From Pseudotamlana agarivorans (GTDB lineage: Bacteria; Bacteroidota; Bacteroidia; Flavobacteriales; Flavobacteriaceae), in the NCBI RefSeq assembly GCF_001642835.1, contig NZ_LXEI01000003.1, forward strand, positions 62,001 through 126,000: a stretch of 64,000 nucleotides of DNA, written 5' to 3'. The notes under the pieces are model-generated. The model was not told the DNA's origin and did no database searches. It saw only the letters and a program-made list of their open reading frames with translations. Made by a program: the position numbers and the translations under genes. This document shows positions 43,014 through 52,556 of this stretch, piece after piece (position 1 is the stretch's first letter; each line of letters starts with the position of its first letter).

Positions 43014-44399
43014 ATGGCTTGCGCAAGTTGCTCAACAAAAGACGGCTCTCCTAAGGGCTGCAAGAATAATGGTACTTGTGGTACAGATAGTTGTAATAAA
43101 CTAACGGTATTCGATTGGCTGTCAAACATGTCCTTACCCGGTGGGGAAGCCCCATTTAGCTGGGTTGAGGTACGCTATAAAAACGGCAGAAAAGAATATT
43201 ATAACAATACAGAAAACTTAACTTTAAGCATTGGCGATATTGTGGCGACACAAGCTAAAGCTGGTCACGATATTGGTATGGTTACCCTTACGGGGGAATT
43301 GGTGCGCGTTCAAATGAAGCGTAAAAATATACCAGTAAATGTTGAAGAAGGCCTTAAAATTTACCGTAAAGCAAGTCAGAAAGATATTGATATCTGGCAA
43401 ACCGCACGCGAACGTGAAGAAGCCATGAAGGTTAAAGCACGCCAGTTTGCGATCGATTTGAAGCTGCAAATGAAAATTTCAGACATCGAATTTCAAGGTG
43501 ATGCTAGTAAAGCGACTTTCTATTATACGGCTGAAGATCGTGTCGATTTTCGTGAACTGATTAAGGTTTTTGCACGAGAATTTAGAACGCGTATCGAAAT
43601 GAAACAAGTTGGTTTTCGTCAAGAAGCCGCTAGGCTTGGTGGTATTGGTTCTTGTGGGCGCGAATTATGTTGCTCTACTTGGTTAACCGATTTTCGTTCG
43701 GTGAGTACTTCAGCAGCGCGTTATCAACAATTATCCCTAAACCCGCAAAAGTTAGCTGGGCAATGTGGTAAGCTTAAATGTTGTTTAAACTACGAGTTAG
43801 ATACTTATCTTGATGCTTTAAAAAGTTTCCCGAAATCGGATGTTAAATTATATACCGAAAAAGGTACGGCTGTTTGTCAGAAAACTGATATTTTTAAAGG
43901 CCATATGTGGTTTGCTTACGAAGGCGAATGGATGAACTGGCATAAGATAACGACCGAGCAGGCTAACGAAATCATTGCAATTAATAAGAAAAAAGAAAAA
44001 ATTACAAGTCTTGAGGAGTACGCTTTAGATTTGGTTGAAGATACTAAAACAGAATTTGAAAACGTTGTAGGGCAAGATAGTTTAACACGTTTTGATAATC
44101 CGAAACCTAATAAAAAACGTAGAAATAACAGACGTAAAAAAGGTCCGGCTCAAGGCCAAAAAAATACTGGAGGTGATACGAAGTCAACACCAAGAAAAAA
44201 TACACAGCCAGCAAATAAAAATACAGATCCTAATAAGCCAAAGGCTAAACCAAAGCAGCGACCAAACCGATCGAATAAACCAAAGGCTGAAGGTGACGTG
44301 AAAAAACAAAATCCTAATCAAAATAGGAATAGAAACCAAAGAAGAAAACCTGGCAATAACCAGAATAAATCTCAAAACAGTAAAAATGCTGAAAAATAG
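43014..44399 (+). CDS. ricT: RicT/YaaT-like PSP1-domain protein
   Basis: A 461-residue protein with an N-terminal Cys cluster (CASCS, CKNNGTC, C), the PSP1 core (about 55-330) with GGIGSCGRELCCS and GQCGKLKCCLNYE motifs, and a long basic Asn/Lys/Pro/Gln-rich tail (about 360-461). In Bacillus, RicT with RicA and RicF forms an Fe-S complex that controls RNA processing. No ricA or ricF is seen here. The tail is typical of Bacteroidota and probably binds RNA or is disordered. It overlaps gldH by 14 bp. Confidence 0.9.
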   Translation: MACASCSTKDGSPKGCKNNGTCGTDSCNKLTVFDWLSNMSLPGGEAPFSWVEVRYKNGRKEYYNNTENLTLSIGDIVATQAKAGHDIGMVTLTGELVRVQMKRKNIPVNVEEGLKIYRKASQKDIDIWQTAREREEAMKVKARQFAIDLKLQMKISDIEFQGDASKATFYYTAEDRVDFRELIKVFAREFRTRIEMKQVGFRQEAARLGGIGSCGRELCCSTWLTDFRSVSTSAARYQQLSLNPQKLAGQCGKLKCCLNYELDTYLDALKSFPKSDVKLYTEKGTAVCQKTDIFKGHMWFAYEGEWMNWHKITTEQANEIIAINKKKEKITSLEEYALDLVEDTKTEFENVVGQDSLTRFDNPKPNKKRRNNRRKKGPAQGQKNTGGDTKSTPRKNTQPANKNTDPNKPKAKPKQRPNRSNKPKAEGDVKKQNPNQNRNRNQRRKPGNNQNKSQNSKNAEK

Positions 44400-44883
44400 A
44401 GTCTTATTACTTTTAGTTTGTGTTTTTTTTAGTCTTTCATCCTGCGATTCAAAATATTATTTTGATGAGTACAAATCGGTACCTAAAAAATGGCATAAAG
44501 ATTCGGTTGTTAGTTTTAAAATCCATCCGCCAGATTCCATAAATCCCTATAATTTATTTGTAAACCTTAGAAATACGAGTGCTTATAAGTACAATAACTT
44601 ATTTCTAATTGTCGAAATGGTTTTTCCTCACGGTAAAACGGTTAAAGACACCCTAGAATATAAAATGGCCGAGCCTAGCGGTAAATTTTTGGGCACTGGA
44701 TATTCCGATATTAAGGAGAATAAATTGTGGTATAAAGAACAAGTTATTTTTAACGAGTCTGGAGAGTATGAAGTTAAAATACAACAGGCTATGCGTGAAA
44801 ATGGCATGGTAAATGGCGTTGAAGAATTGGAGGGGATTACCGATGTTGGGTTTAGTATTGAAAAAAACAAAATTAAAAAATAG
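44386..44883 (+). CDS. gldH: gliding motility lipoprotein GldH
   Basis: A 165-residue lipoprotein with signal MLKNRVLLLLVCVFFSLSSC (lipidated Cys20). The mature part matches GldH (KYYFDEYKSVPKKWHKDS, PYNLFVNLRNT, GEYEVKIQQAMR). GldH is needed for gliding and T9SS function in flavobacteria. It starts inside the ricT 3' end (14-bp overlap) and is followed by the PBP1A gene 57 bp on. Confidence 0.93.
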   Translation: MLKNRVLLLLVCVFFSLSSCDSKYYFDEYKSVPKKWHKDSVVSFKIHPPDSINPYNLFVNLRNTSAYKYNNLFLIVEMVFPHGKTVKDTLEYKMAEPSGKFLGTGYSDIKENKLWYKEQVIFNESGEYEVKIQQAMRENGMVNGVEELEGITDVGFSIEKNKIKK

Positions 44884-44940
44884 AGGCATCTTCTGTTTTG
44901 CATAAGCGAAGTAGTATCAAGATGTAGTAATAAATAGTAC

Positions 44941-47280
44941 ATGGCAAAGGCAAAAAAAGAAACGACCAAGGTTCAAGATTTTTCAAAGTACATCCGTTGG
45001 ATGTGGATTTTGTTTGTAGCAGGATTACTATCTGTAGTCTTCCTTTTTTTATTAGCATCATGGGGTGCATTTGGTGAAATGCCCGATCATACGGTTTTAG
45101 AAAACCCGAAAACCAATTTAGCTACCGAAATTATCTCTTCAGATGGTAAAACATTAGGGAAATTCTATTTTAACGATAATAGAACACCGGTGAGTTACGA
45201 CGAGTTACCACAACACTTAGTAAATGCTTTAATTGCCACTGAAGATGCCCGTTTTCACGAACATTCAGGGGTTGATGCTCGAGGGACGCTTAGAGCAGTA
45301 ATTAAGCCTGGAAGTGGTGGAGCAAGTACCATTTCACAACAGTTAGCCAAGCAATTATTTCATGGCGAAGGATCTAAGAATATTATTGAAAGGGTGCTTC
45401 AAAAAATTAAAGAATGGATTATTGCCATTCGTTTAGAGCGTCAATATACCAAGGAGGAAATTATCGCCCAGTACTTTAATATTTATGACTTTGGTAACAA
45501 TGCCGATGGTATTCGTAGTGCTTCGCGAATCTATTTCAATAAGGAGCCTAAGGAGCTAGATATTAAAGAATCGGCTATGTTGGTAGGGATGTTTAAAAAT
45601 TCATCACTGTACAACCCAAGACCTGAGCGTAACCCTATAGGAGTAAAAAACCGTAGAAATGTGGTTTTATCTCAAATGTATAAGTATGATTTCATTTCTG
45701 AAAAGGAAAAGGATTCACTTCAAAAAACCGAGCTTGATTTACGTTATTCTCCAGAGTCACACCGTGAAGGGATCGCCACATATTTTAGAGGTTATCTCGA
45801 TGGGTTTATGAAGGATTGGATTAAAAACAACCCGAAGCCGGATGGTACCAAGTGGAATTTATATAACGACGGACTAAAAATTTATACGACGATAGACTCT
45901 CGTATGCAAACCTATGCTGAAGATGCTGTGCAACAGCACATGCCAAGGTTACAAGCCGAGTTTTTTCATCAAAATACCCCAGAAAGAAATCCAACAGCAC
46001 CGTTTTTAGACTTAACTCCCGAAGAGGAACAAGCTTTAATGCGCCGTTCGATGCGTCAATCGGAACGTTGGAGACATATGAAATACGATTTGAAAAAATC
46101 GAACAAAGAGATTGAAGAGTCTTTTAAGAAACCTATTAAAATGACTGTTTTTAAATGGATTGACGGGAAACCTTCCGAAGTTGATACTCTTATGAAACCT
46201 ATGGATTCCATGCGTTATTACAAATCGTTTTTAAGAACGGGTATGATGTCTATGGATCCTAAAACGGGACATGTTAAAGCATGGGTTGGTGGTATGAACT
46301 ATAGACATTTCCAATACGATATGGTAAAACAAGGTAGGCGACAAACAGGTTCTACATTTAAGCCTTTTGTTTATGCTACAGCTATTGATCAGTTGCATTT
46401 TTCACCATGTGATGAATTTCCAGATACACCGTTTTGTATTGAAGCTGGGAAATTTGGAAACCCAGAAGAATGGTGTCCTAAAAACTCAGGAAATGAATAC
46501 GGCGGTAAGCGTACTTTAAAAGATGCTTTGGCCAATTCTGTGAATACCGTTACCGCGCGATTAATCGATAAGGTAGGACCACAAACTGTAGTTGATTTGG
46601 TTAAAAAACTTGGTGTTGAGGCCGATATTCCTGCGGTACCTTCCATTGCCTTAGGAACTACTGATATTAGTGTTTACGACATGGTTGGGGCTTATTCGAC
46701 TTTTGCGAATCAAGGGGTGTATACCAAGCCTGTAATGGTACTGAATATTGAAGATAAAAACGGTACTGTTTTATACCAATTTAAACCTGAAACTCGCGAT
46801 GTATTAAATGCCGAAACTGCTTATGTGACGGTAAAACTTATGGAAGGTGTTACACAGTCTGGTTCGGGCGGACGCTTACGTGGTAAAGGACGTGATTCGT
46901 ATAGAGCCGATTATAGAGAAATCGTAACAGGGTATCCTTACGAATTTACTAATCCGATTGCGGGAAAAACAGGAACGACACAAAACCAAAGTGATGGTTG
47001 GTTTATGGGTATGGTTCCAAATTTAGTGACTGGCGTTTGGGTTGGTGCTGAAGATCGTGCTGCACACTTTAAAACGATTACCTACGGTCAAGGTGCTGCT
47101 ATGGCTTTACCTATTTGGGGTGTTTATATGAAAAGTTGTTACGCCGATAAAGAGCTTGATGTGTCTAAAGAAGATTTCGTTGCACCGGATAACTTGTCCA
47201 TTAATGTGGATTGCTCGGCCGTTTCTCAAGATCAAAATAACGACGATGAAGATGATCGTCTAGACGAGCTAGAGTTTTAA
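44941..47280 (+). CDS. penicillin-binding protein 1A (class A PBP)
   Basis: A 779-residue bifunctional peptidoglycan synthase. It has one N-terminal transmembrane helix (about 18-42), a GT51 glycosyltransferase domain (EDARFHEHSGVD, GASTISQQLAKQ), and a transpeptidase domain with SxxK in GSTFKPF, SVN in LANSVNT and KTGTT. It polymerises glycan strands and cross-links peptides in the periplasm. The C-terminus is acidic. It lies downstream of gldH. Confidence 0.96.
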   Translation: MAKAKKETTKVQDFSKYIRWMWILFVAGLLSVVFLFLLASWGAFGEMPDHTVLENPKTNLATEIISSDGKTLGKFYFNDNRTPVSYDELPQHLVNALIATEDARFHEHSGVDARGTLRAVIKPGSGGASTISQQLAKQLFHGEGSKNIIERVLQKIKEWIIAIRLERQYTKEEIIAQYFNIYDFGNNADGIRSASRIYFNKEPKELDIKESAMLVGMFKNSSLYNPRPERNPIGVKNRRNVVLSQMYKYDFISEKEKDSLQKTELDLRYSPESHREGIATYFRGYLDGFMKDWIKNNPKPDGTKWNLYNDGLKIYTTIDSRMQTYAEDAVQQHMPRLQAEFFHQNTPERNPTAPFLDLTPEEEQALMRRSMRQSERWRHMKYDLKKSNKEIEESFKKPIKMTVFKWIDGKPSEVDTLMKPMDSMRYYKSFLRTGMMSMDPKTGHVKAWVGGMNYRHFQYDMVKQGRRQTGSTFKPFVYATAIDQLHFSPCDEFPDTPFCIEAGKFGNPEEWCPKNSGNEYGGKRTLKDALANSVNTVTARLIDKVGPQTVVDLVKKLGVEADIPAVPSIALGTTDISVYDMVGAYSTFANQGVYTKPVMVLNIEDKNGTVLYQFKPETRDVLNAETAYVTVKLMEGVTQSGSGGRLRGKGRDSYRADYREIVTGYPYEFTNPIAGKTGTTQNQSDGWFMGMVPNLVTGVWVGAEDRAAHFKTITYGQGAAMALPIWGVYMKSCYADKELDVSKEDFVAPDNLSINVDCSAVSQDQNNDDEDDRLDELEF

Positions 47281-47313
47281 AAGGCATACTTAAAACGCTT
47301 AGAAGCTGATATC

Positions 47314-47772
47314 ATGAACGATAATTTCGTAAATGAATTTTTTGGTATAGGTATTTTTAACGGAAAGACTCCCGAAAACCTTGGTGTTTTATGGCGTTCT
47401 GCACAAAATTTGGGCGCTAGTTTCATCTTCACCATTGGAAACCGTTATGCTAAACAGGCCTGCGATACCCACAATGCGGTTAAATCTATGCCATATTATC
47501 ATTATGAAAACTTCGATGAATTTTTTAATAATCTACCAAAAGGTACCCGAATTGTTGGTGTCGAGCTAGACGATTCTGCAGAGGACCTAGAAACCTTTCA
47601 TCACCCCAGACGTTGTGTGTATTTGTTAGGAGCCGAAGATCATGGACTAAGTAAAGAAGCTATCGAGAAATCGCACTTCTTGGTAAAGTTTAAATCTGAA
47701 TTAAGCTTGAATGTTTCTGTGGCCGGTAGTATCGTTATGTATGATCGCGGTATTAATAAACCAAGGAGTTAG
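47314..47772 (+). CDS. SPOUT-family RNA 2'-O-methyltransferase
   Basis: A 152-residue protein of the SpoU/TrmH class. It has the N-terminal KTPENLGVLWRSA motif 1, YLLGAEDHGLS motif 2, and SLNVSVAGSIVMYDR motif 3, which form the trefoil knot that binds SAM. There is no extra N-terminal RNA-binding domain, so it is a minimal enzyme, perhaps tRNA-specific as in TrmL. The target is unknown. It follows the PBP1A gene by 33 bp. Confidence 0.92.
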   Translation: MNDNFVNEFFGIGIFNGKTPENLGVLWRSAQNLGASFIFTIGNRYAKQACDTHNAVKSMPYYHYENFDEFFNNLPKGTRIVGVELDDSAEDLETFHHPRRCVYLLGAEDHGLSKEAIEKSHFLVKFKSELSLNVSVAGSIVMYDRGINKPRS

Positions 47773-47823
47773 TTTTTCGGTGATTCAAATATTTGAGGCT
47801 GTTTTAAAAGTCGATTTCACGTC

Positions 47824-47844
47824 AATCTGAATTTATTTCAGATT
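47824..47844. repeat. AATCTGAA/TTCAGATT hairpin
   Basis: A perfect 8-bp stem with a 5-nt loop in the spacer between the SPOUT gene and the CoA-transferase A gene. It probably belongs to a dispersed palindrome class, and may end the upstream operon. Confidence 0.5.
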
Positions 47845-48014
47845 CTTATAATCTTTGAACTTCAATGGAATGAGATGCTGTGTAAAGCATATAATAGCGA
47901 TTGTTTTTACTTTTTAGACAGCTCTACCTGTTTATGCATACTTAATTCTTAACAGTTACTTCCTTCCTAATTTCATTGAAATATTCGTAAATTTATAAGC
48001 ATAAATATGACGAA

Positions 48015-48722
48015 ATGATAAATAAAACGGTTTCTAGTGTCAAAGAAGCTTTGGAAGGGCTTTCTAGTGGTAACACACTCATGTTAGGTGGTTTCGGACT
48101 CTGTGGTATTCCTGAGAATGCTATCGCACGCTTAGTGCAACTTGGTGTGACTAACTTGACCTGTATTTCTAACAATGCTGGTGTCGATGATTTCGGATTG
48201 GGTTTATTGCTCCAAAAGAAACAAATTAAGAAAATGATATCTTCCTACGTTGGCGAGAACGATGAGTTTGAACGACAAATGCTTTCAGGTGAATTGGAAG
48301 TCGATTTAATCCCGCAAGGGACTTTAGCCGAACGCTGTAGAGCTGCACAAGCAGGGATCCCTGCTTTTTACACCCCAGCGGGCTATGGCACTGAAGTAGC
48401 CGAAGGAAAAGAAACCAGAGAATTTGATGGTAAAATGTATGTGTTGGAGCATGCTTTTAAGGCCGATTTTAGCTTGGTTAAAGCGTGGAAGGGCGATGCC
48501 GCAGGGAATCTCGTTTTTAAAGGAACCGCCAGAAATTTTAACCCCGTAATGTGTGGCGCCGCAAAAATTACAGTCGCTGAGGTTGAAGAATTAGTACCCC
48601 TCGGAACCTTAGACTCCAATCAAATTCATATCCCAGGCATTTTTGTACAACGTATTTTTCAAGGAACAAACTACGAGAAACGGATTGAACAGCGGACGGT
48701 AAGATTTAATGATACAATATAA
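48015..48722 (+). CDS. scoA: CoA transferase subunit A (3-oxoacid type)
   Basis: A 235-residue alpha subunit. It has the family start [20 protein letters not shown] and the conserved [10 protein letters not shown] and [11 protein letters not shown] loops. With subunit B it moves CoA from succinyl-CoA to a 3-oxoacid such as acetoacetate. The partner gene lies 487 bp downstream instead of adjacent, because a small gene cassette sits between them. Confidence 0.93.
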   Translation: MINKTVSSVKEALEGLSSGNTLMLGGFGLCGIPENAIARLVQLGVTNLTCISNNAGVDDFGLGLLLQKKQIKKMISSYVGENDEFERQMLSGELEVDLIPQGTLAERCRAAQAGIPAFYTPAGYGTEVAEGKETREFDGKMYVLEHAFKADFSLVKAWKGDAAGNLVFKGTARNFNPVMCGAAKITVAEVEELVPLGTLDSNQIHIPGIFVQRIFQGTNYEKRIEQRTVRFNDTI

Positions 48723-49204
48723 TTAATGTACTAATATATCAATATTCAAAAGTGCTTATTTAACCATTTTGTGGTTTAATCTGTGGATTTATGGGAAGAA
48801 CAAATATAATCTTAGAAAAGTCTATTGCTTTTGCAATATTAATTATTGAGTATAGTGAATTATTAGAAGCTCATAAAAAATATATAATTGCTAAACAATT
48901 ATTAAAGTCAGGAACAAGTATTGGAGCAAATATCCATGAAGCACAACAGGCAGAAAGCAAAGCTGATTTTATTCATAAAATGAAAATTGCATCAAAAGAG
49001 TTGGAGGAAACCAAATATTGGCTTCTACTGTGTGAGAAGTCTAATACTTATCCTTCTATGGAAAGATTAAAAAAGCCACTAATGGAATTAGGATTAATAT
49101 TATATAAAATTTTAAGTACAAGTTATAAGTCAAGATAAAATAAATGAGTAGAATGTTTCATTTTTACATTGGTACATTGAATTATTATTACATTGATACA
49201 TTAA
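48723..49204. mobile_element. S23/IVP gene cassette with inverted ends
   Basis: The whole gap between scoA and scoB holds one small gene flanked by A+T-rich ends. TTAATGTA (48723-48730) and its complement TACATTAA (49197-49204) form the termini. Inside the right end are tandem TACATTG units (TTACATTGGTACATTG and TTACATTGATACATT). The left terminus abuts the scoA stop codon and the right one lies 4 bp before the scoB start. No transposase is present; the mobility is inferred. Confidence 0.55.
48791..49138 (+). CDS. four-helix-bundle protein (S23/23S rRNA IVP family)
   Basis: A 115-residue all-helical protein with the family signature KQLLKSGTSIGANIHEAQQAESKADFIHKM and ELEETKYWL. This S23 family was first known from intervening sequences of 23S rRNA genes but also occurs alone in many flavobacteria. 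Function is unknown. Here it interrupts the scoA-scoB pair. Its base composition is visibly more A+T-rich than its neighbours, which is consistent with recent arrival. Confidence 0.9.
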   Translation: MGRTNIILEKSIAFAILIIEYSELLEAHKKYIIAKQLLKSGTSIGANIHEAQQAESKADFIHKMKIASKELEETKYWLLLCEKSNTYPSMERLKKPLMELGLILYKILSTSYKSR

Positions 49205-49208
49205 ACAT

Positions 49209-49862
49209 ATGTTAGACAAAACAGGTATAGCAAAACGTATTGCACGGGAAGTTCAAGATGGTTACTATGTGAATTTAGGCATAGGGATACCGACTTTGGT
49301 GGCCAATTATGTTCGAGATGATATTCAGGTTGAATTTCAAAGTGAAAATGGCGTACTAGGCATGGGGCCATTTCCTTTTGAAGGTGAAGAGGATGCCGAT
49401 ATTATTAATGCCGGGAAACAAACCATTACGACCTTGCCTGGGGCTAGTTTTTTCGATTCGGCATTAAGCTTTTCAATGATTCGTGGGCAACATGTCGATT
49501 TAACCATTTTAGGAGCTATGGAGGTTGCTGAAAATGGCGATATCGCCAATTGGAAAATTCCAGGGCGTATGGTTAAAGGAATGGGAGGCGCTATGGATTT
49601 AGTATCGAGTGCCGAAAACATTATCGTGGCCATGATGCATACGAATAAGCATGGCGATTCGAAATTATTAAAGCGATGTACGTTGCCACTTACGGGTGTA
49701 GGCTGTGTAAAAAAGATAGTGACTAACCTTGCAGTCCTTGAAGTGACCGAACAAGGTTTTAAATTATTAGAACGTGCCCCAGGGGTATCTGTGGAACACA
49801 TCCAAGAAGCTACAGAAGGTAAATTAATAGTTGTAGGAAATATTCCGGAAATGAAAATTTAG
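49209..49862 (+). CDS. scoB: CoA transferase subunit B (3-oxoacid type)
   Basis: A 217-residue beta subunit. It has NLGIGIPTLVANY and the catalytic Glu in FQSENGVLGMGP, followed by the MDLVSSAENIIVAM region. Together with subunit A it forms the active transferase. Full length and intact, so the insertion upstream has not broken it. Confidence 0.94.
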   Translation: MLDKTGIAKRIAREVQDGYYVNLGIGIPTLVANYVRDDIQVEFQSENGVLGMGPFPFEGEEDADIINAGKQTITTLPGASFFDSALSFSMIRGQHVDLTILGAMEVAENGDIANWKIPGRMVKGMGGAMDLVSSAENIIVAMMHTNKHGDSKLLKRCTLPLTGVGCVKKIVTNLAVLEVTEQGFKLLERAPGVSVEHIQEATEGKLIVVGNIPEMKI

Positions 49863-50043
49863 AGTTGTAATATCTTACCTGGTGTAGGGGTGAAAATTAC
49901 GAGTTTGTTAAAAAAATATGCGTTTCATCGAATTTATATGTTTTTAATCGGATAAAAGGAATATATTATCGATATTAGACTCAGCAAACAAAAAGAAAGT
50001 CTATAAACGGTTTTCCCCCAAAACTATCATAAATTTCAACCTT
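49863..50043. other. intergenic region after scoB
   Basis: About 180 bases without a clear gene or strong hairpin; the terminator of scoB is not obvious. Confidence 0.4.
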
Positions 50044-50169
50044 ATGAACACTGCAACCAACCTACATGAAGTACCTACTAACCAAAGCAAATTTAGAGCG
50101 TCTGTAAAAGATACTTATGAGTTTGTAAGAAGCTTATGTTATTTAACAAAAAAGATTTTCATGCTATAA
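50044..50169 (+). CDS. small protein, hypothetical
   Basis: A 41-codon frame starting MNTATNLHEVPTNQSKF and ending LTKKIFML, with the stop overlapping the 3' end of the convergent ABC gene by 6 bp. Codon use and the ordered amphipathic sequence (KDTYEFVRSLCYLTKKIF) look protein-like. No family is recognised. Confidence 0.45.
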   Translation: MNTATNLHEVPTNQSKFRASVKDTYEFVRSLCYLTKKIFML

Positions 50170-51843
50170 TCCTTTCGGAATAGCATGAATAAGCTTTTTT
50201 GTATATGCTTTCTCAGGCTTTTTATAGATGATGTCTGCATCGTCTAACTCTTCAATTTGACCTTGGTTCATAACCAATAATTGATCTGACATGTATTTCA
50301 CAACTGCTAAGTCATGTGAGATGAAAATATAGGTAAAATTGAAGTCTTTTTTAAGTGAATTAAGTAAGTTTAAAACCTGAGCTTGAACAGAAATGTCTAA
50401 GGCCGAAACTGATTCGTCACAAACAATGAGTTTCGGTTGAAGGGCAATGGTTCTAGCAATACCAATACGCTGGCGCTGACCGCCCGAAAACTCATGGGGG
50501 TAACGGTTAAAGTACGCCTCCGACAGCCCAACTTTTTCTAATATATCAATCACTTTCTCTTTACGTTCGGCATCCGAGCTATAAAGTTTATGCACTTTCA
50601 TAGGCTCCATTATGGCTTCGCCAACAGGGATTCTCGGATTTAAAGAAGAGTACGGATCTTGAAAAATGATTTGAATATCTTTTCTAAGTTTTCTAGTTTC
50701 AGACTTTGACAGTTTTGTGATATCAATGCCTTTATAAATTATTTTTCCTGCGGTAGCTTTATCTAATTGAAGTATGGCATTACCAAGTGTCGATTTTCCA
50801 CAACCCGATTCGCCAACTAATCCTAAAGTTTCCCCTTCATATAGTTTGAAACTGACGTCATTTACCGCTTTAAAACGTTCTGGTTTGGAAAAGAATCCAG
50901 ATTTAGAAAGGTATTCCTTCTCCACATTTATCACTTCTAATAATGGCGGTTTGCTGTAAATCTTTTCGTGATTTTTTTTGCGATCCTCTGGTGTAATGAT
51001 GCTGTTGGAGATCTTGTCCTCTAAAAAGTCTTTGATGGTGGGTAACACCTCCAAGCGTACATCTAAAGCAGGTCTAGAATTAATTAAAGCTTTGGTGTAA
51101 TTGTGCTCAGGGTGTTTAAAAATACGGGCTACCAAACCTTGTTCGACGATGTTGCCTTTATACATTACCAAAACACGATCGGCAATTTCTGAAATTAAGG
51201 CCAAATCGTGGGTGATAAAAATGATGCTCATTTTTGTTTGTGCCTGCAGTTCTTTCAGTAAAATAATGATATCCTTTTGTACCGTAACATCTAAAGCGGT
51301 TGTAGGCTCGTCGGCAATTAAAACATCGGGTTTACAGGCAATAGCCATGGCAATCATAACCCGTTGCTTTTGACCACCAGAAATCTCATGCGGATAGGCT
51401 TTAAAAACACGCTCAGGATCTGGAAGTTTAACCATGTTAAAAAGAGCTAAAGTTTCTTCCTTGGCTAATTTTTTGGAAACATGAGTATGTTGTAATAAGA
51501 TTTCTAAAACCTGGTTTCCACAGGTCATAGACGGATTTAAGGAACTCATAGGTTCTTGAAAAATCATGGCAATTTTGTTGCCTCGAATACTTTCAAATGA
51601 TGAGGACGATAATTCAATTAAATCACGGTCTTCAAAGAGGATAGAACCAGAATTTATTTTAGCGATTTTTTTTGGTAGTAAACCTAAAATGGCCAAAGAG
51701 GATACCGATTTCCCTGAGCCCGATTCACCTACAATGCCTAAAACTTCATTAGTATGTAGTTTATAGGAAATGTTATGAACCACTTCATTATCGCCAAATG
51801 AAACACTTAAATTCCGTACTTCTAAAATCTCGTTTTCTTTCAT
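50164..51843 (-). CDS. DppD/DppF-type double ABC ATPase
   Basis: A 559-residue protein with two ATPase halves. Half 1 has GESGSGKSV and ISGGQKQRV, half 2 has GESGCGKST and FSGGQRQRI; each is followed by the oligopeptide-type C-terminal extension. It is a fusion of the usual DppD and DppF, and would energise a peptide (or nickel) importer. The permease and binding-protein genes are not in the window. It overlaps the exonuclease gene by one base. Confidence 0.94.
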   Translation of the reverse strand: MKENEILEVRNLSVSFGDNEVVHNISYKLHTNEVLGIVGESGSGKSVSSLAILGLLPKKIAKINSGSILFEDRDLIELSSSSFESIRGNKIAMIFQEPMSSLNPSMTCGNQVLEILLQHTHVSKKLAKEETLALFNMVKLPDPERVFKAYPHEISGGQKQRVMIAMAIACKPDVLIADEPTTALDVTVQKDIIILLKELQAQTKMSIIFITHDLALISEIADRVLVMYKGNIVEQGLVARIFKHPEHNYTKALINSRPALDVRLEVLPTIKDFLEDKISNSIITPEDRKKNHEKIYSKPPLLEVINVEKEYLSKSGFFSKPERFKAVNDVSFKLYEGETLGLVGESGCGKSTLGNAILQLDKATAGKIIYKGIDITKLSKSETRKLRKDIQIIFQDPYSSLNPRIPVGEAIMEPMKVHKLYSSDAERKEKVIDILEKVGLSEAYFNRYPHEFSGGQRQRIGIARTIALQPKLIVCDESVSALDISVQAQVLNLLNSLKKDFNFTYIFISHDLAVVKYMSDQLLVMNQGQIEELDDADIIYKKPEKAYTKKLIHAIPKGL

Positions 51844-52556
51844 TAAATATGAATAATTTCATCATCAGTTAAAATGTCGTCACCCCGTAATCGTAAAAAT
51901 ATTTGAGCTACCGCAATGGTGTCTTTTTCACAATAGGTTACAATACGATCAATTTCATTTTCTTTATAATACACCTGATAAACTTCACTGCCATCAATAT
52001 CATCTTTTGGTGATGGAATGCCTAAAACATGGGTGAGTAATTTTAAAGAGGTGTAACTTTTAAAATCGCCAAATTTCCAGAGTTCTAAGGTGTCTAAATG
52101 CGGAACTTCCCATGGTTTTTTACCAAATAAATTGAGTTTATGAGGTAATTCGATGTTATGGATAATCATGCGTCGAGCAATATACGGAAAGTCAAATTCT
52201 TTGGCGTTATGACCACAAAGTAAATGCTTGGGTTCGTTGTAATGTGTGTTTAATAGGTTTTTAAAGTCTTTCAGAATTTTAGCTTCATCACCAAAAAAAG
52301 AGGTGGTTCTAAATTTTCTTAAGTCGTTTTGAAAGTTAAAATAGCCCACCGAGATACAAACAATTTTACCAAATTCGGCCCATATACCAGCACGGTCATA
52401 AAACTCTTCGGCGGTATAATCATCCTTTCTTTGGTATTTGGATTTGTCTTCCCAAAGGATTTGTTTGGTGTCGTTCAGTTCTGAAAAATGCTCAGTTTCT
52501 GGAACGGTTTCAATATCGAGAAATAGAATATTCTCAAGATTAATCTTTCTAATCAT
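51843..52556 (-). CDS. 3'-5' exonuclease (DnaQ/PolB-like, DEDDy)
   Basis: A 237-residue nuclease. The acidic motifs are FLDIETVP (I), GHNAKEFDFPYI (II) and Y-C-E-K-D in IVTYCEKDT (III), the DEDDy set that binds two metal ions. It resembles the stand-alone predicted 3'-5' exonucleases of the PolB-exo type. It overlaps the ABC gene by 1 bp and the serine hydrolase gene by 8 bp. Confidence 0.9.
   Translation of the reverse strand: MIRKINLENILFLDIETVPETEHFSELNDTKQILWEDKSKYQRKDDYTAEEFYDRAGIWAEFGKIVCISVGYFNFQNDLRKFRTTSFFGDEAKILKDFKNLLNTHYNEPKHLLCGHNAKEFDFPYIARRMIIHNIELPHKLNLFGKKPWEVPHLDTLELWKFGDFKSYTSLKLLTHVLGIPSPKDDIDGSEVYQVYYKENEIDRIVTYCEKDTIAVAQIFLRLRGDDILTDDEIIHI

Noticed and set aside
49337-49801. 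A 154-codon frame antisense to scoB
   Set aside because: scoB on the other strand has a complete conserved enzyme sequence; the antisense frame has no recognisable features.
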